Program-made: the position numbers and the translations under genes
In this document: one piece after another, positions 9,466-19,269 of the stretch
Numbering within the stretch: the stretch's first letter is position 1
How the letters are laid out: each line of letters begins with the position of its first letter
Assembly (NCBI GenBank): GCA_965237505.1
Contig: CBDEFR010000004.1
Span: forward strand, 484,343-548,342
Reading direction: 5' to 3'
From: NVTR01 sp965237505
GTDB lineage: Bacteria; Pseudomonadota; Alphaproteobacteria; Rhodobacterales; Rhodobacteraceae
DNA length: 64,000 nucleotides
Notes under the pieces: generated by a model
What the model was told of the DNA's origin: nothing
Databases searched by the model: none
The model's input: only the letters and a program-made list of their open reading frames with translations

Positions 9466-9694
9466 GTGTGGCGTGATCAATATCCACACCTCTTTCCGCC
9501 ATAATCTCTTCAAGGTCCCGATAGGACACAGGGTAGCGCAAATAGAAAGCTACCGCATAAAGCACCACCGATTTGGGATAGTGACAGCCTTTGAAATCAA
9601 TCGCCATAATACGCACCAATTGAGGAATTAAACGAAGCAGCACTGATATCAATTGGCTGTAGATCTGAAAACAGGAAAATTTTGCGACAGAACC
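9466..9694 (-). mobile_element. IS6-family remnant
   Basis: The 9607-9466 frame (MAIDFKGCHYPKSVVLYAVAFYLRYPVSYRDLEEIM) is the N-terminus of an IS6/IS26-like transposase, cut after DHAT by the IS5 right end. The outer end GGTTCTGTCGCAAAATTTTCC, read leftward from 9694, fits the IS6 terminal repeat. No catalytic residues remain. Confidence 0.8.
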
Positions 9695-9706
9695 AGCTCT
9701 ATAAGA

Positions 9707-10768
9707 CTACCGCAACCGGGCTTCGGTGTTGGTGTCAAATAACATCGCTGTTTCCGGCGCAAACACGACGGCCACACTGGTGCAGGCTTCGATCACCTCG
9801 TTGCCCTTTGTTTCGACCACAATCCGTTCCCCGGTCGGGGTTTTCAAATAGTCGAAAGAAACACCACCCAGTTGTTCAGATATGTCCACCGTCAAACCCG
9901 AGTTTGCGGGTCGAACGGTCAGGTTTTGTGGGCGCAGGCCGACGGTAAGGACAGTGCCTTCGGTCGGTAGGGCAGCACTAGTCTCTATTAAGGCGCCATC
10001 TAAAGCCGCGACTCGGACCCCTCCGTTTTCGACGACCCCTCCCAAAAAATTCATCCTGGGTGAACCGATGAAACCCGCGACGAATTTGTTATCCGGGTTC
10101 CGGTACAACTCCATCGGGGAGCCGACCTGTTCAATGCGCCCATCACGCAGCACTACGATCTTGTCGGCAAGTGTCATCGCCTCGACCTGATCATGAGTCA
10201 CGTAGATCATGGTGGCGCCAATTTTCTTGTGCAGGTGGGCAATTTCTACACGCATGTCGACCCGCAACTCGGCGTCGAGGTTGGACAGCGGTTCGTCGAA
10301 CAAAAAGACTTTCGGGTTCCGAATAATGGAACGGCCAATCGCCACGCGTTGACGTTGACCACCGGAAAGCTGGCGCGGCGTCCGGTCCAGCAATGATTCG
10401 AGTTGCAGAGTTTTTGCGACCGTCAGAACACGCTCTGCGGTCTCCGCTTTCGGGCGCTTCGACAATTTTAGGCCAAACCCGATATTCTGGGCGACAGTCA
10501 TGTGCGGAAACAGCGCGTAGGACTGAAACACCATGGCCAGCTCGCGCTTGGAGGGCGAAACATGTGTCACGTCCCGACCACCGATCTCGATGACACCGCT
10601 GGTCACTTCGTCAAGGCCGGAAATCATCCGCAACATAGTTGACTTGCCGCAGCCCGAAGGACCGACGAAAACCACGAACTCACCATCCCCGACGTCCAGA
10701 TCGACGCCCTTGATGACTTCGACAGTGCCAAAGGTTTTCTTGATGTTTCTGAGTGTGACTTGTGCCAT
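9707..10768 (-). CDS. Sugar ABC transporter ATPase (MalK/UgpC type)
   Basis: The energy-coupling subunit of a CUT1 sugar importer, cytoplasmic side. Walker A GPSGCGKST, Q-loop VFQSYALFPHMTV, signature LSGGQRQRV, Walker B VFLFDEPLSNLDA and H-loop VTHDQ are all present, followed by a C-terminal OB-type regulatory domain (LRPQNLTV). Start MAQVTLRNIKK fits MalK homologues better than the upstream alternative (10789). Last gene of the leftward transporter operon, four bases after the permease gene. Confidence 0.9.
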   Translation of the reverse strand: MAQVTLRNIKKTFGTVEVIKGVDLDVGDGEFVVFVGPSGCGKSTMLRMISGLDEVTSGVIEIGGRDVTHVSPSKRELAMVFQSYALFPHMTVAQNIGFGLKLSKRPKAETAERVLTVAKTLQLESLLDRTPRQLSGGQRQRVAIGRSIIRNPKVFLFDEPLSNLDAELRVDMRVEIAHLHKKIGATMIYVTHDQVEAMTLADKIVVLRDGRIEQVGSPMELYRNPDNKFVAGFIGSPRMNFLGGVVENGGVRVAALDGALIETSAALPTEGTVLTVGLRPQNLTVRPANSGLTVDISEQLGGVSFDYLKTPTGERIVVETKGNEVIEACTSVAVVFAPETAMLFDTNTEARLR

Positions 10769-10772
10769 ATTC

Positions 10773-11633
10773 TTATCCTTTGACCGCACCCATGGTCATG
10801 CCTTTGATAAAATACCGCTGGAAGAACAGGAAAATGACCAAGGTCGGCACGCTGGCGATTAGCGACAGCGCACCTTGTACACCCCAAGCGACGGTATACT
10901 GACCGCGCAGATTGACAATCCCGACCATGATCGTTCGTTTTTCATCCGACTGAGTGAAGATCAGGGGCCAGAGAAAATCGTTCCAGATCCAAGTGAACTG
11001 CAGGGTTGCGAGCACGGCAAGTGCAGGCAGGCTGAGGGGAAGTGCGATTTTTGTCAGTACCTGCCATTCATTGGCGCCTTCAAGGATAGCAGCCTCACGC
11101 AGAACGTTCGGCACAGTGGCAAAGAAATTCCGCATCAACAACGTGCAGATCGGAATACCAAGCGCCGTGTGGACCAGAAATATCGGCCAAAGCGTGTCGA
11201 TCAGCCCAAGCGCGTTGAACAGGCGAAAGAGCGGGATCAGAATGACCTGTGGTGGAAAGAACATGCCCGCGATCAGAGCGAGAAACATGAAATTGCTGCC
11301 CCGAAACGGCAGTTTTGCGAACACATACCCCGCCAGCACACCAAGGGTGCAGGACGCCAGCGTGCCGGGAATCGTGACGATCAGAGTATTGATGAAATAC
11401 TGGTGCACCGACGGGTTCGTCAGAACCTCGGTGTAGTTCCCGAGATACAGTTCTGACGGAAAAGCCCAAAGGTCACCCAAAGCAATCGCACGGGTGGTTT
11501 TTATCGACGACAGCAATACACCGATTGTTGGGGTCAGAAACAGGACTGCTAGAACCGTGAGAATGACGAAAATCGTCATCGGCCAAGGATTGAACGGCTT
11601 TCTCAGCGCCGTTTCCATAGAAATGTCAGCCAT
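10773..11633 (-). CDS. Sugar ABC transporter permease (MalG type)
   Basis: A 286-residue inner-membrane protein with six predicted membrane segments. The EAA loop REAAILEGANEWQVLTKIALPLSLPAL contacts the ATPase. Start overlaps the end of the upstream permease gene by 8 bases, indicating coupled translation. Second permease of a CUT1 importer. Confidence 0.88.
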   Translation of the reverse strand: MADISMETALRKPFNPWPMTIFVILTVLAVLFLTPTIGVLLSSIKTTRAIALGDLWAFPSELYLGNYTEVLTNPSVHQYFINTLIVTIPGTLASCTLGVLAGYVFAKLPFRGSNFMFLALIAGMFFPPQVILIPLFRLFNALGLIDTLWPIFLVHTALGIPICTLLMRNFFATVPNVLREAAILEGANEWQVLTKIALPLSLPALAVLATLQFTWIWNDFLWPLIFTQSDEKRTIMVGIVNLRGQYTVAWGVQGALSLIASVPTLVIFLFFQRYFIKGMTMGAVKG

Positions 11634-12507
11634 AGATTTCGTCCACTTTTTTCAACTGGCGGAAGTAGACGCCGATGATCGTGAGGGCGATCAGAAACAG
11701 CACAACGGAAATCGCGCTGCCATATCCCATCAGGTATTTTTTGAAACTCTCATTGTACATATGCATGGCCAGCGTGTCCGAGCTGTTGAATGGTCCACCA
11801 CCGGTCATCATGAACAGAATGTCAAAACCCTTCAGAGAATTGATCACCGAAAGGGCAACCACCACCACAGTCGACGGGGTCAGAAGCGGGACAATCACGT
11901 AACGGACACGTTGCCAGGCGGAAGAGCCCTCGATCTCGCATACCTCAAGCAGATCGTCGGATATTGACGTAAGACCTGCGAGGTAAATCACCATCGACAG
12001 CCCGGTTTGCTGCCATGACCACGCAACGATGACCGAACCAAGGGCACTGTTCGGTTTGGCAAGCCAAGCATAGTTGATTTTTTCACCGAGAACAGAGCCG
12101 ACGACGGTGTTCAGCAACCCCCAATCCGCTTGGTAGATCCAGACCCAAATCTGGCCGACTACAACGGCTGACAAGCAAATCGGAAGATAGAAAACCGTTT
12201 TGAAGATTCGCCCGCCGGGAACGTGACTGTCGATAAGCAGAGCAAGGCAAAGCCCAAGCAACGTGGGTAGGACGATTGCGGCGCCCATCCAGATGGCGGT
12301 GTTGATTGCGGCGTTCAGAAACAACCGATCAGTATAGATCTTACTGAAATTCTTGAACCCGACGAAATCATAGTTTGCGTCAAAGCCATTCCAGTTCGTG
12401 AAACTGTAAAAGAAAGAGCTGAACAGGGGCCAGACGACGAGGATTGAAAAAACCGCAAGTGGCAGCGCCAGCAGCAAAATCCGCCACCGCCAGTTTTCTC
12501 TTTCCAT
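11626..12507 (-). CDS. Sugar ABC transporter permease (MalF type)
   Basis: A 293-residue permease with six predicted membrane segments and the EAA-type loop LLEVCEIEGSSAWQRVRYVIVPLLTP. The N-terminal WRILLLALPLAVFSILVVWPLFSSFFYSF pattern is typical for CUT1 MalF-like subunits without the extra periplasmic domain. Lies between the binding-protein and second permease genes. Confidence 0.88.
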   Translation of the reverse strand: MERENWRWRILLLALPLAVFSILVVWPLFSSFFYSFTNWNGFDANYDFVGFKNFSKIYTDRLFLNAAINTAIWMGAAIVLPTLLGLCLALLIDSHVPGGRIFKTVFYLPICLSAVVVGQIWVWIYQADWGLLNTVVGSVLGEKINYAWLAKPNSALGSVIVAWSWQQTGLSMVIYLAGLTSISDDLLEVCEIEGSSAWQRVRYVIVPLLTPSTVVVVALSVINSLKGFDILFMMTGGGPFNSSDTLAMHMYNESFKKYLMGYGSAISVVLFLIALTIIGVYFRQLKKVDEIYG

Positions 12508-12566
12508 TGCATGCTCCAGTTTGGAAAGGGCCGCCGCATTGACACGGCGACCCAGGAGTTTTTGTT

Positions 12567-13835
12567 TTACTCGGCGAACGCCGCTGCTGCGTCTTGGGCT
12601 ACCTGAGCAAGGATTTCATCAACCTTGCTTGGATCATCCATGAAGCGCGCGAACATCGACAGCCCGACTTCAGCGACCGGCGGCGGTGTCGCAAGGTCGT
12701 AGTTAAAGGCAAATGTATCCGAAGCCGCAACGGTTTCGAATGCCTTCAGCATGACCGAGTTGTAGTTCGCCGGGTCGACGTTGACATTCGCTGACAAAGC
12801 GCCCTGAGCCGAACTCCATGCCGCCTGAACCTCGGGGGTGGAAATCATGAATTCAAGGAACGCCTCGGCGCCTTCGACGTTTGCCGCATTCGCGGCAATG
12901 ACTAGCCCGTCAACCGGGCCGACCGATGCGGTCGGAACACCATCGGTGATCGCCGGGAACGGAAAGAAGTCGTAGTCGCCGCCGGGTTCAAGCCCGATAC
13001 CATTCCAGTATCCGGTGATCCAGGTCCCCATCAGCGTCATGGCAGCGTCGCCGCGCGCCACTTTGTCAGAGGCGTCTGTCCAGGTGTCCGCGTTGGCATT
13101 TTCAACGAAATAGCCAGCGTCGACCATCCCCTGCCAAATCGCCATCGCAGTTTTCACTTCCGCGTCATCATAAGAGGCATCACCGGACATCAGGGCCGCA
13201 CGATAGTCTGGGCCCGCGGTACGCAGCAGCAGATAGTCAAACCAGAACTGCGCTGGCCAGCGGTTTTTCGACCCTAGTGCGATCGGCGTTACGCCTTTTT
13301 CTTTCAGAGTTTCACACAGTGCGATAAAGCCGTCCCAGTCGGTCGGCATTTCGGTGACGCCAGCGTCCGCAAGGACTTTTGTGTTATAGAACATCCCCGA
13401 ATAGTGGTAGTTGAACGGAACCAGGTACCGGCTGCCGTTGTACATTGTCGCGCTCTCGGCAACTGATTTCGCAACAACATTATCAAGCCCGGCACGATCC
13501 CACATAGCATCGATCGGGTGCAGGCTATTAGCATCTGCGATGAACTGCACGCGGGCACCAGCCCAGTAGCTGAAGACGTCCGGCAGGCTGTTGCCGGCCG
13601 CACGAACCAGGATATCGGTTTTGAAATCCTCATGCCCGACTGGGCTTTCTTTCATCGTGAAACCGCTGTCGGCTTCAAACAACGCAGTTTGCTCGTTAAA
13701 GGCCTTCAGGCCAAGTTCACCGGTGAAGTAATGACTGATCGTTACATCGCCTTCGGCCCACGCTGGTACGGCAAAGCCGACTGCGGAGAGTACGAGCGCT
13801 GCCGAGAGCAGTGTCCGTCGTTTCATCTGAGTCAT
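12567..13835 (-). CDS. Extracellular sugar-binding protein (CUT1)
   Basis: A 423-residue periplasmic binding protein. Signal peptide MTQMKRRTLLSAALVLSAVG with an AWA cleavage site, then a family-1 solute-binding fold (DVFSYWAGARVQF, NYHYSGMFYNTKVLADAG, GDAAMTLMGTWITGYW, the last close to ligand-contact regions of the family). ATG 13835 has GGAGG five bases upstream, which decides the start over 13853. First gene of the leftward operon. Ligand unknown; the catabolic neighbours suggest a sugar, cyclitol or sugar acid. Confidence 0.88.
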   Translation of the reverse strand: MTQMKRRTLLSAALVLSAVGFAVPAWAEGDVTISHYFTGELGLKAFNEQTALFEADSGFTMKESPVGHEDFKTDILVRAAGNSLPDVFSYWAGARVQFIADANSLHPIDAMWDRAGLDNVVAKSVAESATMYNGSRYLVPFNYHYSGMFYNTKVLADAGVTEMPTDWDGFIALCETLKEKGVTPIALGSKNRWPAQFWFDYLLLRTAGPDYRAALMSGDASYDDAEVKTAMAIWQGMVDAGYFVENANADTWTDASDKVARGDAAMTLMGTWITGYWNGIGLEPGGDYDFFPFPAITDGVPTASVGPVDGLVIAANAANVEGAEAFLEFMISTPEVQAAWSSAQGALSANVNVDPANYNSVMLKAFETVAASDTFAFNYDLATPPPVAEVGLSMFARFMDDPSKVDEILAQVAQDAAAAFAE

Positions 13836-14055
13836 TGCGACCTCCCATTTCACAAAGTTTACATATGTCGAACCCGTAGGCTCAACATCAGAATTTCATT
13901 GCAGAAACTTACCCATTGTCAACAAAAAGTATTGCATGTGGCCAATTTTTCGGGAACAAATTAGATAAATGGGAATAAGTTTACGCATGCTGGACTATTC
14001 ATACAATACTGGTAAAGATTGGCTCCACAGATCAAAAGAAATGGGAGTGCCTTCA
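13836..14055. promoter_or_regulatory. Divergent promoter region, IclR-type control likely
   Basis: AT-rich spacer between the binding-protein gene and the IclR gene. It holds a TTTC-N6-GAAA dyad at 13894-13907 and two direct copies of AAGTTTAC (13855-13862 and 13977-13984), each soon followed by ATG. These are candidate operator sites for the adjacent IclR regulator. No boundary or binding can be shown from sequence alone. Confidence 0.4.
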
Positions 14056-14790
14056 ATGCGTCTATTGCAATCTCTCACGCGCGGGCTAAAAGCCCTCGAT
14101 TTCCTAGCTGAAAATGGGAAGGCGGTTAGGTTGACGGACGTTGCCGAGGCTTTGGGAGTTGAAAAATCCAATGCTTCGCATGTCCTCAAAACGCTTGTTG
14201 CTACGGGTTACGCGGCGCAGGATGACTCGCGTCGGTATCATGCAACTGACAGGCTGCGACCCCAAATTTGTGACGAACATTCGCTGGAAGAGATCATCGC
14301 TTGCAAGGAGAAATGGCGACCTGTGCTACAGCAGTTGGTCAACGAAACCGGTGAATGCGCGCATATGGCTGTACTGGTCAAGTCCCGCGTTTGGTACATC
14401 GACAAGATCGACTCTACCCTGCCGTTAAAAGTTGATCATCCCATTGGGTCTTTGTCCCCATTGCATTGCACTGCGCTTGGCAAGGCATTTCTGGCTTTTG
14501 GCCAAGCTGAGCAAACGGAAGATCTTATTGCCTACACTCCAGAAACGATCACCTCCACCGAGCGTTTGAACGACGAAATTGCGTTGACCCGGCAGCGGGG
14601 ATATGCGGTCGATGACGCGGAGTTTGCCCCGGGTATTCGCTGTGTTGCCAGACCGATCATGGGAAACAACGGCCGTATGATCGCAGCATTGGGGATCTCG
14701 GGCCCCTCCGTCCGGATCGACGATGCACGTCTGGCGGAGCTGGGTACCTTTGTCAGCTCGATCCCAATACCTCCAACACAGGAAAATTAA
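14056..14790 (+). CDS. IclR-family transcriptional regulator
   Basis: N-terminal winged helix (LTRGLKALDFLAENGKAVRLTDVAEALGVEKSNASHVLKTL) and C-terminal IclR effector domain (LHCTALGKAFLAF, then the GYAVDDAEFAPGIRCVARPI block that forms the ligand pocket). GGGAG at 14043-14047 favours ATG 14056; 14041 is an alternative. Probably controls both the transporter and the catabolic genes in response to their substrate or an intermediate. Confidence 0.88.
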   Translation: MRLLQSLTRGLKALDFLAENGKAVRLTDVAEALGVEKSNASHVLKTLVATGYAAQDDSRRYHATDRLRPQICDEHSLEEIIACKEKWRPVLQQLVNETGECAHMAVLVKSRVWYIDKIDSTLPLKVDHPIGSLSPLHCTALGKAFLAFGQAEQTEDLIAYTPETITSTERLNDEIALTRQRGYAVDDAEFAPGIRCVARPIMGNNGRMIAALGISGPSVRIDDARLAELGTFVSSIPIPPTQEN

Positions 14791-14794
14791 CTCC

Positions 14795-15868
14795 ATGGCA
14801 TCAAATCCTATCAGGGTTGGCATCCTTGGCACCGGCAGAATCTCTGACTTGCATGCCGTCGAGTATCAGCAGAATCCTCAAGGACAAATCGTAGCTCTCT
14901 GCGATCGCGACACCAAACTCGCCACCCGCCGGGCGGCGGAATGGGGATGCCCTGAAGCCGCGATCGAAAGTGACTACGAAGATCTGTTGGCGCGGCCGGA
15001 TGTGGACATGGTCGAGATCCTTCTGCCGCATCACCTGCATTTGACTGCGGCGCTGAAGGCCATTGAGGCGGGCAAGATCGTGTCGCTGCAAAAGCCGATG
15101 TGCATGAACATCGAGGAGGCAGATCAGCTCGTCGCTGCCGCCGAAGCATCAGACAAGCCTTTCAAGGTTTTCGAGAACTTCCTTTTCTACCCACCTGTTA
15201 TCAAAGCGAAGGAATTGATCGACGAGGGCGCCATTGGCACGCCCCTTTCGATCCGTATCAAGTCGAACCCCGGCAAAAGCCAAACGGCCTGGGAGGTCCC
15301 GACAGATGCCAACGCATGGCGGCAGAAAGCTCATATGTCCGGAGGTGGCCCGCTGGTTTTTGACGACGGTCATCACAAATTCGCGCTTGCATGGCACTTC
15401 ATGGGTAATCCCGACGAAGTACATGCCTTCATCGGGAGCACTGAAACTGCAGACGGCAGCTGGTTGGATGCTCCATCGCTTGTCTCGTTTCGTTTTCCAG
15501 GCAATCGTATTGGCAATCTCGAAATTGTCTATTCGCCCGACCTGGAAATTATTTCACGCCATTACGCCCAGGATGACCGGGTCGAGATCACTGGCACGCA
15601 TGGCGTCATCTGGATCAATTGCGGCCACGGGCGCCTTGCCGATCCGCCGCCTCTAGCGCTGTACCGCGATGGCAATGTCACGGAATACAACGATCTGGAG
15701 ACCGGCTGGGAGCAGAGCTTTGTTCGCTCAACACGGCATTATCTTGACGTACTGACCAATGGTGGTGATCCCGTCTTGACGGCATCGGACGCCCGCCAGA
15801 TTCTGCGCTTTGCATTGGCGGCAGAGGACTCGGCGCGCACAGGCAAAACAATCTCGCTCGAAGCGTGA
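14795..15868 (+). CDS. Gfo/Idh/MocA-family oxidoreductase
   Basis: A 357-residue NAD(P)-dependent sugar or cyclitol dehydrogenase type protein. Rossmann start RVGILGTGRISDLHA, an EILLPHHLHLTAALKAIEAGK segment and the SLQKPMCMNIEEAD motif with the family lysine (EKP replaced by QKP, a less common variant). The C-terminal substrate domain contains GGGPLVFDDGHHKFALAWHF with a conserved D-x2-H-H. Four bases after the IclR gene. Likely oxidises the imported substrate or an early intermediate. Confidence 0.85.
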   Translation: MASNPIRVGILGTGRISDLHAVEYQQNPQGQIVALCDRDTKLATRRAAEWGCPEAAIESDYEDLLARPDVDMVEILLPHHLHLTAALKAIEAGKIVSLQKPMCMNIEEADQLVAAAEASDKPFKVFENFLFYPPVIKAKELIDEGAIGTPLSIRIKSNPGKSQTAWEVPTDANAWRQKAHMSGGGPLVFDDGHHKFALAWHFMGNPDEVHAFIGSTETADGSWLDAPSLVSFRFPGNRIGNLEIVYSPDLEIISRHYAQDDRVEITGTHGVIWINCGHGRLADPPPLALYRDGNVTEYNDLETGWEQSFVRSTRHYLDVLTNGGDPVLTASDARQILRFALAAEDSARTGKTISLEA

Positions 15869-15884
15869 CATAGGGACAAAGGAA

Positions 15885-17783
15885 ATGGCTGATAGCGGCA
15901 CACCCAACAATTGGCCTTCAACAACTGGGGCCCGCGCCGCGTGGATGAAACAGGCTGGTGGTCTGGAAGCCGCGATTGCTTCTGGGCTGTTGCATCATAC
16001 CGTGACTATGCCCCTGGCCGAAGCCCTTGTCCTCGGGCTTATGCGTCAGGGTGTGACCAAGTATCTGGCCATATTCGGCCATGGGTCGACGGCCATAGCG
16101 GACGTTTTGCGAGTGTACGAAACAGAAGGGCTTGTTCGCTGCTTTCAGTTTCGCAACGAGGTCGAGATGGCCCATGCTGGAACGGCTCTGCGTTGGGTTT
16201 ATGACGAACTTTGTGCGATTGTAACCTCTATTGGCCCTGGCGCATTGCAGGCTTTAGCGGGATCGCTGGCCGCCGCCTCAAACGGTGTCGGCCTCTATCA
16301 CATTTACGGCGACGAAACGACCCACGGCGAAGGCTACAACATGCAGCAGGTGCCAAAGCCCGTGCAGGGCCTTTATGGCCAAATTACCGCGTTGATGGGC
16401 CAGTCTTATACGCTGCACAGCCCCGGGGCACTTAGGGAGGCGCTGCGCAAGGGCGCCGCTACGGTGTTTCACCCGTGGCGGCCCGGACCCTTTTACCTGA
16501 ACCTGCCGCTGAATACGCAACCTGAATTGGTTTCCCTGCGCATCGACGCACTACCGGTTGTTCCCAGGTTTTCACCCACTGTGCCCGCGCGAGACGACGC
16601 GTTCGAACGTGCGGCAGATCTCATCGCACTGTCGGAACGCATCGTGATCAAAGCAGGTGGCGGCGCGCGTGGATGTGCCAGTCAGCTGCGGAGATTTGCC
16701 GAAGCGGCAGGTGCGGCGGTTGTCTTAAGTCCAGGTTCTTTGGGCGTGATGGCCGACGCACATCCACAGAACATGCATGTTGGCGGCTCCAAAGGGTCGA
16801 TATCTGGCAATTTCGCTATGGAGGAGGCTGATCTCTTGGTTGTGATCGGTAGCCGCGCGGTCTGTCAAAGCGACTGTTCGGGGATAGGCTGGCCGAAGGT
16901 CCGCAATGTCATCAATATCAATGCCGACCCTGTCGATGTTCAGCACTATAATCAGACCACAGCCTTGAACGGGGACGCTGGCGAGGTACTCTCGGTACTG
17001 ATCGAAAAGCTTACCCGTGACCACACGGATATCTGTGCGAATAAGCAGTCCTGGTTAGAAAGTTGCGCCACGAAAAAAGCCGAATGGGTGTCATTCAAGG
17101 CATCTCAATACGCGGCAGACCGCCCCACTGATCCGGTCTGGAACCGACCTGTCCTGACCCAGCCGCAGGCAATCAAAACTGTCGCAGATTTCTGCCGGGA
17201 TCATGACGTGATCAAGTATTTCGACGCTGGAGATGTGCAGGCAAACGGCTTCCAGATTGTCGAGGACAATCACCCTGGTGAGACATTTACAGAAACCGGA
17301 GCCTCGTACATGGGCTTTGCTGTCTCGGCTCTTTTGGCCGGAGCGATAGCAGAAAATGGTCGTTACGCCGTGGCCTTTACCGGCGATGGATCGTTTATGA
17401 TGAACCCGCAGGTCCTGATTGATGGCGTCGAGCATGGGGTGCACGCCACGATCGTGCTTTTTGACAATCGCCGCATGGCTGCGATCAGCAGTTTACAAAT
17501 CGACCAATACGGGACCGAGTTTCGCACTAACGACTCGGTGCCGGTGAACTATGTCCAAATGGCGTCCTCGGTTCAGGGGGTGAAGGCGCTTAGGGGCGGG
17601 TTTGATCAGACCACCTTACTTCGGGCGTTGAACGAGGCGCGCGCGCATCCGAGCCTTAGCCTTATTCATGTGCCGGTTTACTACGGCGGCGATCCGACTG
17701 GCGGCATGGGCGCCTACGGCCAATGGAATGTGGGTAATTGGTGTGCAGATGTGCAGCGGCAATACGCCGAAACGCTGATCTAG
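15885..17783 (+). CDS. ThDP-dependent enzyme related to IolD / acetolactate synthase
   Basis: A 632-residue three-domain ThDP enzyme. The N-terminal Pyr domain has the catalytic glutamate in FRNEVEMAHAG, the middle domain a Rossmann-like fold, and the C-terminal PP domain the GDGSFMMNPQVLIDGVEHG motif binding Mg-diphosphate, with N present in DNRR. Length and the FGHGSTAIADVL start resemble IolD (trihydroxycyclohexanedione hydrolase) more than acetolactate synthase. Start ATG 15885 follows AAAGGA. It may cleave a diketo ring or 2-keto acid. Exact reaction not deducible. Confidence 0.7.
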   Translation: MADSGTPNNWPSTTGARAAWMKQAGGLEAAIASGLLHHTVTMPLAEALVLGLMRQGVTKYLAIFGHGSTAIADVLRVYETEGLVRCFQFRNEVEMAHAGTALRWVYDELCAIVTSIGPGALQALAGSLAAASNGVGLYHIYGDETTHGEGYNMQQVPKPVQGLYGQITALMGQSYTLHSPGALREALRKGAATVFHPWRPGPFYLNLPLNTQPELVSLRIDALPVVPRFSPTVPARDDAFERAADLIALSERIVIKAGGGARGCASQLRRFAEAAGAAVVLSPGSLGVMADAHPQNMHVGGSKGSISGNFAMEEADLLVVIGSRAVCQSDCSGIGWPKVRNVININADPVDVQHYNQTTALNGDAGEVLSVLIEKLTRDHTDICANKQSWLESCATKKAEWVSFKASQYAADRPTDPVWNRPVLTQPQAIKTVADFCRDHDVIKYFDAGDVQANGFQIVEDNHPGETFTETGASYMGFAVSALLAGAIAENGRYAVAFTGDGSFMMNPQVLIDGVEHGVHATIVLFDNRRMAAISSLQIDQYGTEFRTNDSVPVNYVQMASSVQGVKALRGGFDQTTLLRALNEARAHPSLSLIHVPVYYGGDPTGGMGAYGQWNVGNWCADVQRQYAETLI

Positions 17784-17805
17784 GCGGGATTTGGAAGTCA
17801 AGGAA

Positions 17806-19269
17806 ATGACGATGTATGATGATTTTGGCTTGCTGATTGATGGTGAATGGCGCCCGGCCTCGGATGGAGCCGTACTTGCGATTGAAAGCCCCGTGACCGA
17901 TCAGACAATCGGACAGGTGCCTGCCGCGACGTCAGCGGATATTCAGGCAGCCCTCGACGCGGCCGAACGTGCGATGGAAGTCTGGTCGAAAACACCCGCA
18001 TGGGATCGGGCCGCGATCTTGCGCAAGGCCGCCGACCTGATGCGCGAACGCGTCGAGTACATCGCGCGGATCATGAGTACGGAAACCGGAAAACCACTGG
18101 CCGAATCGCGGGCCGAGGTTGGCGGCAGCGCGGATCAATTTGAATGGTATGGTGAAGAGGCAAAGCGCATCTACGGGCAGACCATCCCAGGTCGAAACCC
18201 AGGCGAGAGATTGTCGGTGATCTATCAGCCGATTGGACCTTGCCTGGCGCTATCGGCCTGGAACTTTCCGATGTTACTGCCCGCTCGAAAAATTGCGGCC
18301 GCCCTGGCGGCTGGCTGCACGGTCATCTCGCGCCCAGCGTCGGAAGCCCCGGGGTGCTGCATGTCGATTGGGCAAGCACTGATCGACGCCGGGCTGCCAA
18401 ATGGGGCGCTTTCGATCCTGACCGGAAAGTCCGTGCCGATGGTTAGCCAGTTGATCGCATCGCCGGTTATCCGAAAGGTTTCGCTGACTGGATCGGTGCC
18501 GGTCGGCAAGGAGATTCTACGACAAAGCGCGGAGGGCATCAAAAAGGTATCGATGGAGTTGGGCGGGCATGCACCTGTAATTGTACACGCCGACTTTGAT
18601 CCTGTCGCGGCGGCCGAAAAACTTGCAGCCACCAAGTTTCGCAATTGTGGGCAGGTATGCATTTCACCTTCACGGTTTTACGTTCACAACTCGATCGTCA
18701 AAGAGTTCGAAGATGCTTTCGTTGGCGTGGCCCAGTCTTTGGTTGTTGGCGACGGCTTGCGGGACGGTGTCACGACCGGGCCGATGATCCGGCGCCGGGC
18801 ATTGGATAGCGCACTTGGTCTTGTCGAGGACGCGAAAGACAAGGGCGCGCGCCTGCTTGCCGGCGGAGGGCGCCCGAATGACCTCAACACCGGGCACTTC
18901 CTGCAGCCGACGGTCCTGGCGGATGTACCTGACACCGCCCGGATCATGTCAGATGAACCTTTTGCGCCGGTTGCGCCGATCGCGAGTTTTAAGGATTTTG
19001 ACGATGTCATCGCGCGCGCCAATTCGACTCCCTTCGGACTCGCAGCCTACGTTTTCACCCATGACAGCGCCTTGGCCGCCGAAACCGCTGAGGCCATCGA
19101 AGCAGGCATGGTGGGAATCAACGAAACCCTTCTTGCGACTGCGGAAGCGCCATTTGGCGGCACCAAGGAAAGCGGGTTCGGACGCGAAGGCGGTAGCCTT
19201 GGCATTCTTGACTACCTGACCCCGAAATATATCCGACATCGTCTGGTGCGGGGGAAAGCTCATGTCTGA
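17806..19269 (+). CDS. NAD(P)-dependent aldehyde dehydrogenase
   Basis: A 487-residue ALDH with an intact active site: NFPMLLPARK (Asn), MELGGHAPVIV (Glu) and FRNCGQVCISPSRFYVH (nucleophilic Cys). The C-terminal GVNE-like block is GINETLLATAEAPFGGTKESGFGREGG. Closest pattern is succinate-semialdehyde or 2-oxoglutarate-semialdehyde dehydrogenase, the last step of non-phosphorylative pentose or sugar-acid oxidation. Ends 8 bases inside the next gene (19262), so translation is probably coupled. Confidence 0.85.
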   Translation: MTMYDDFGLLIDGEWRPASDGAVLAIESPVTDQTIGQVPAATSADIQAALDAAERAMEVWSKTPAWDRAAILRKAADLMRERVEYIARIMSTETGKPLAESRAEVGGSADQFEWYGEEAKRIYGQTIPGRNPGERLSVIYQPIGPCLALSAWNFPMLLPARKIAAALAAGCTVISRPASEAPGCCMSIGQALIDAGLPNGALSILTGKSVPMVSQLIASPVIRKVSLTGSVPVGKEILRQSAEGIKKVSMELGGHAPVIVHADFDPVAAAEKLAATKFRNCGQVCISPSRFYVHNSIVKEFEDAFVGVAQSLVVGDGLRDGVTTGPMIRRRALDSALGLVEDAKDKGARLLAGGGRPNDLNTGHFLQPTVLADVPDTARIMSDEPFAPVAPIASFKDFDDVIARANSTPFGLAAYVFTHDSALAAETAEAIEAGMVGINETLLATAEAPFGGTKESGFGREGGSLGILDYLTPKYIRHRLVRGKAHV

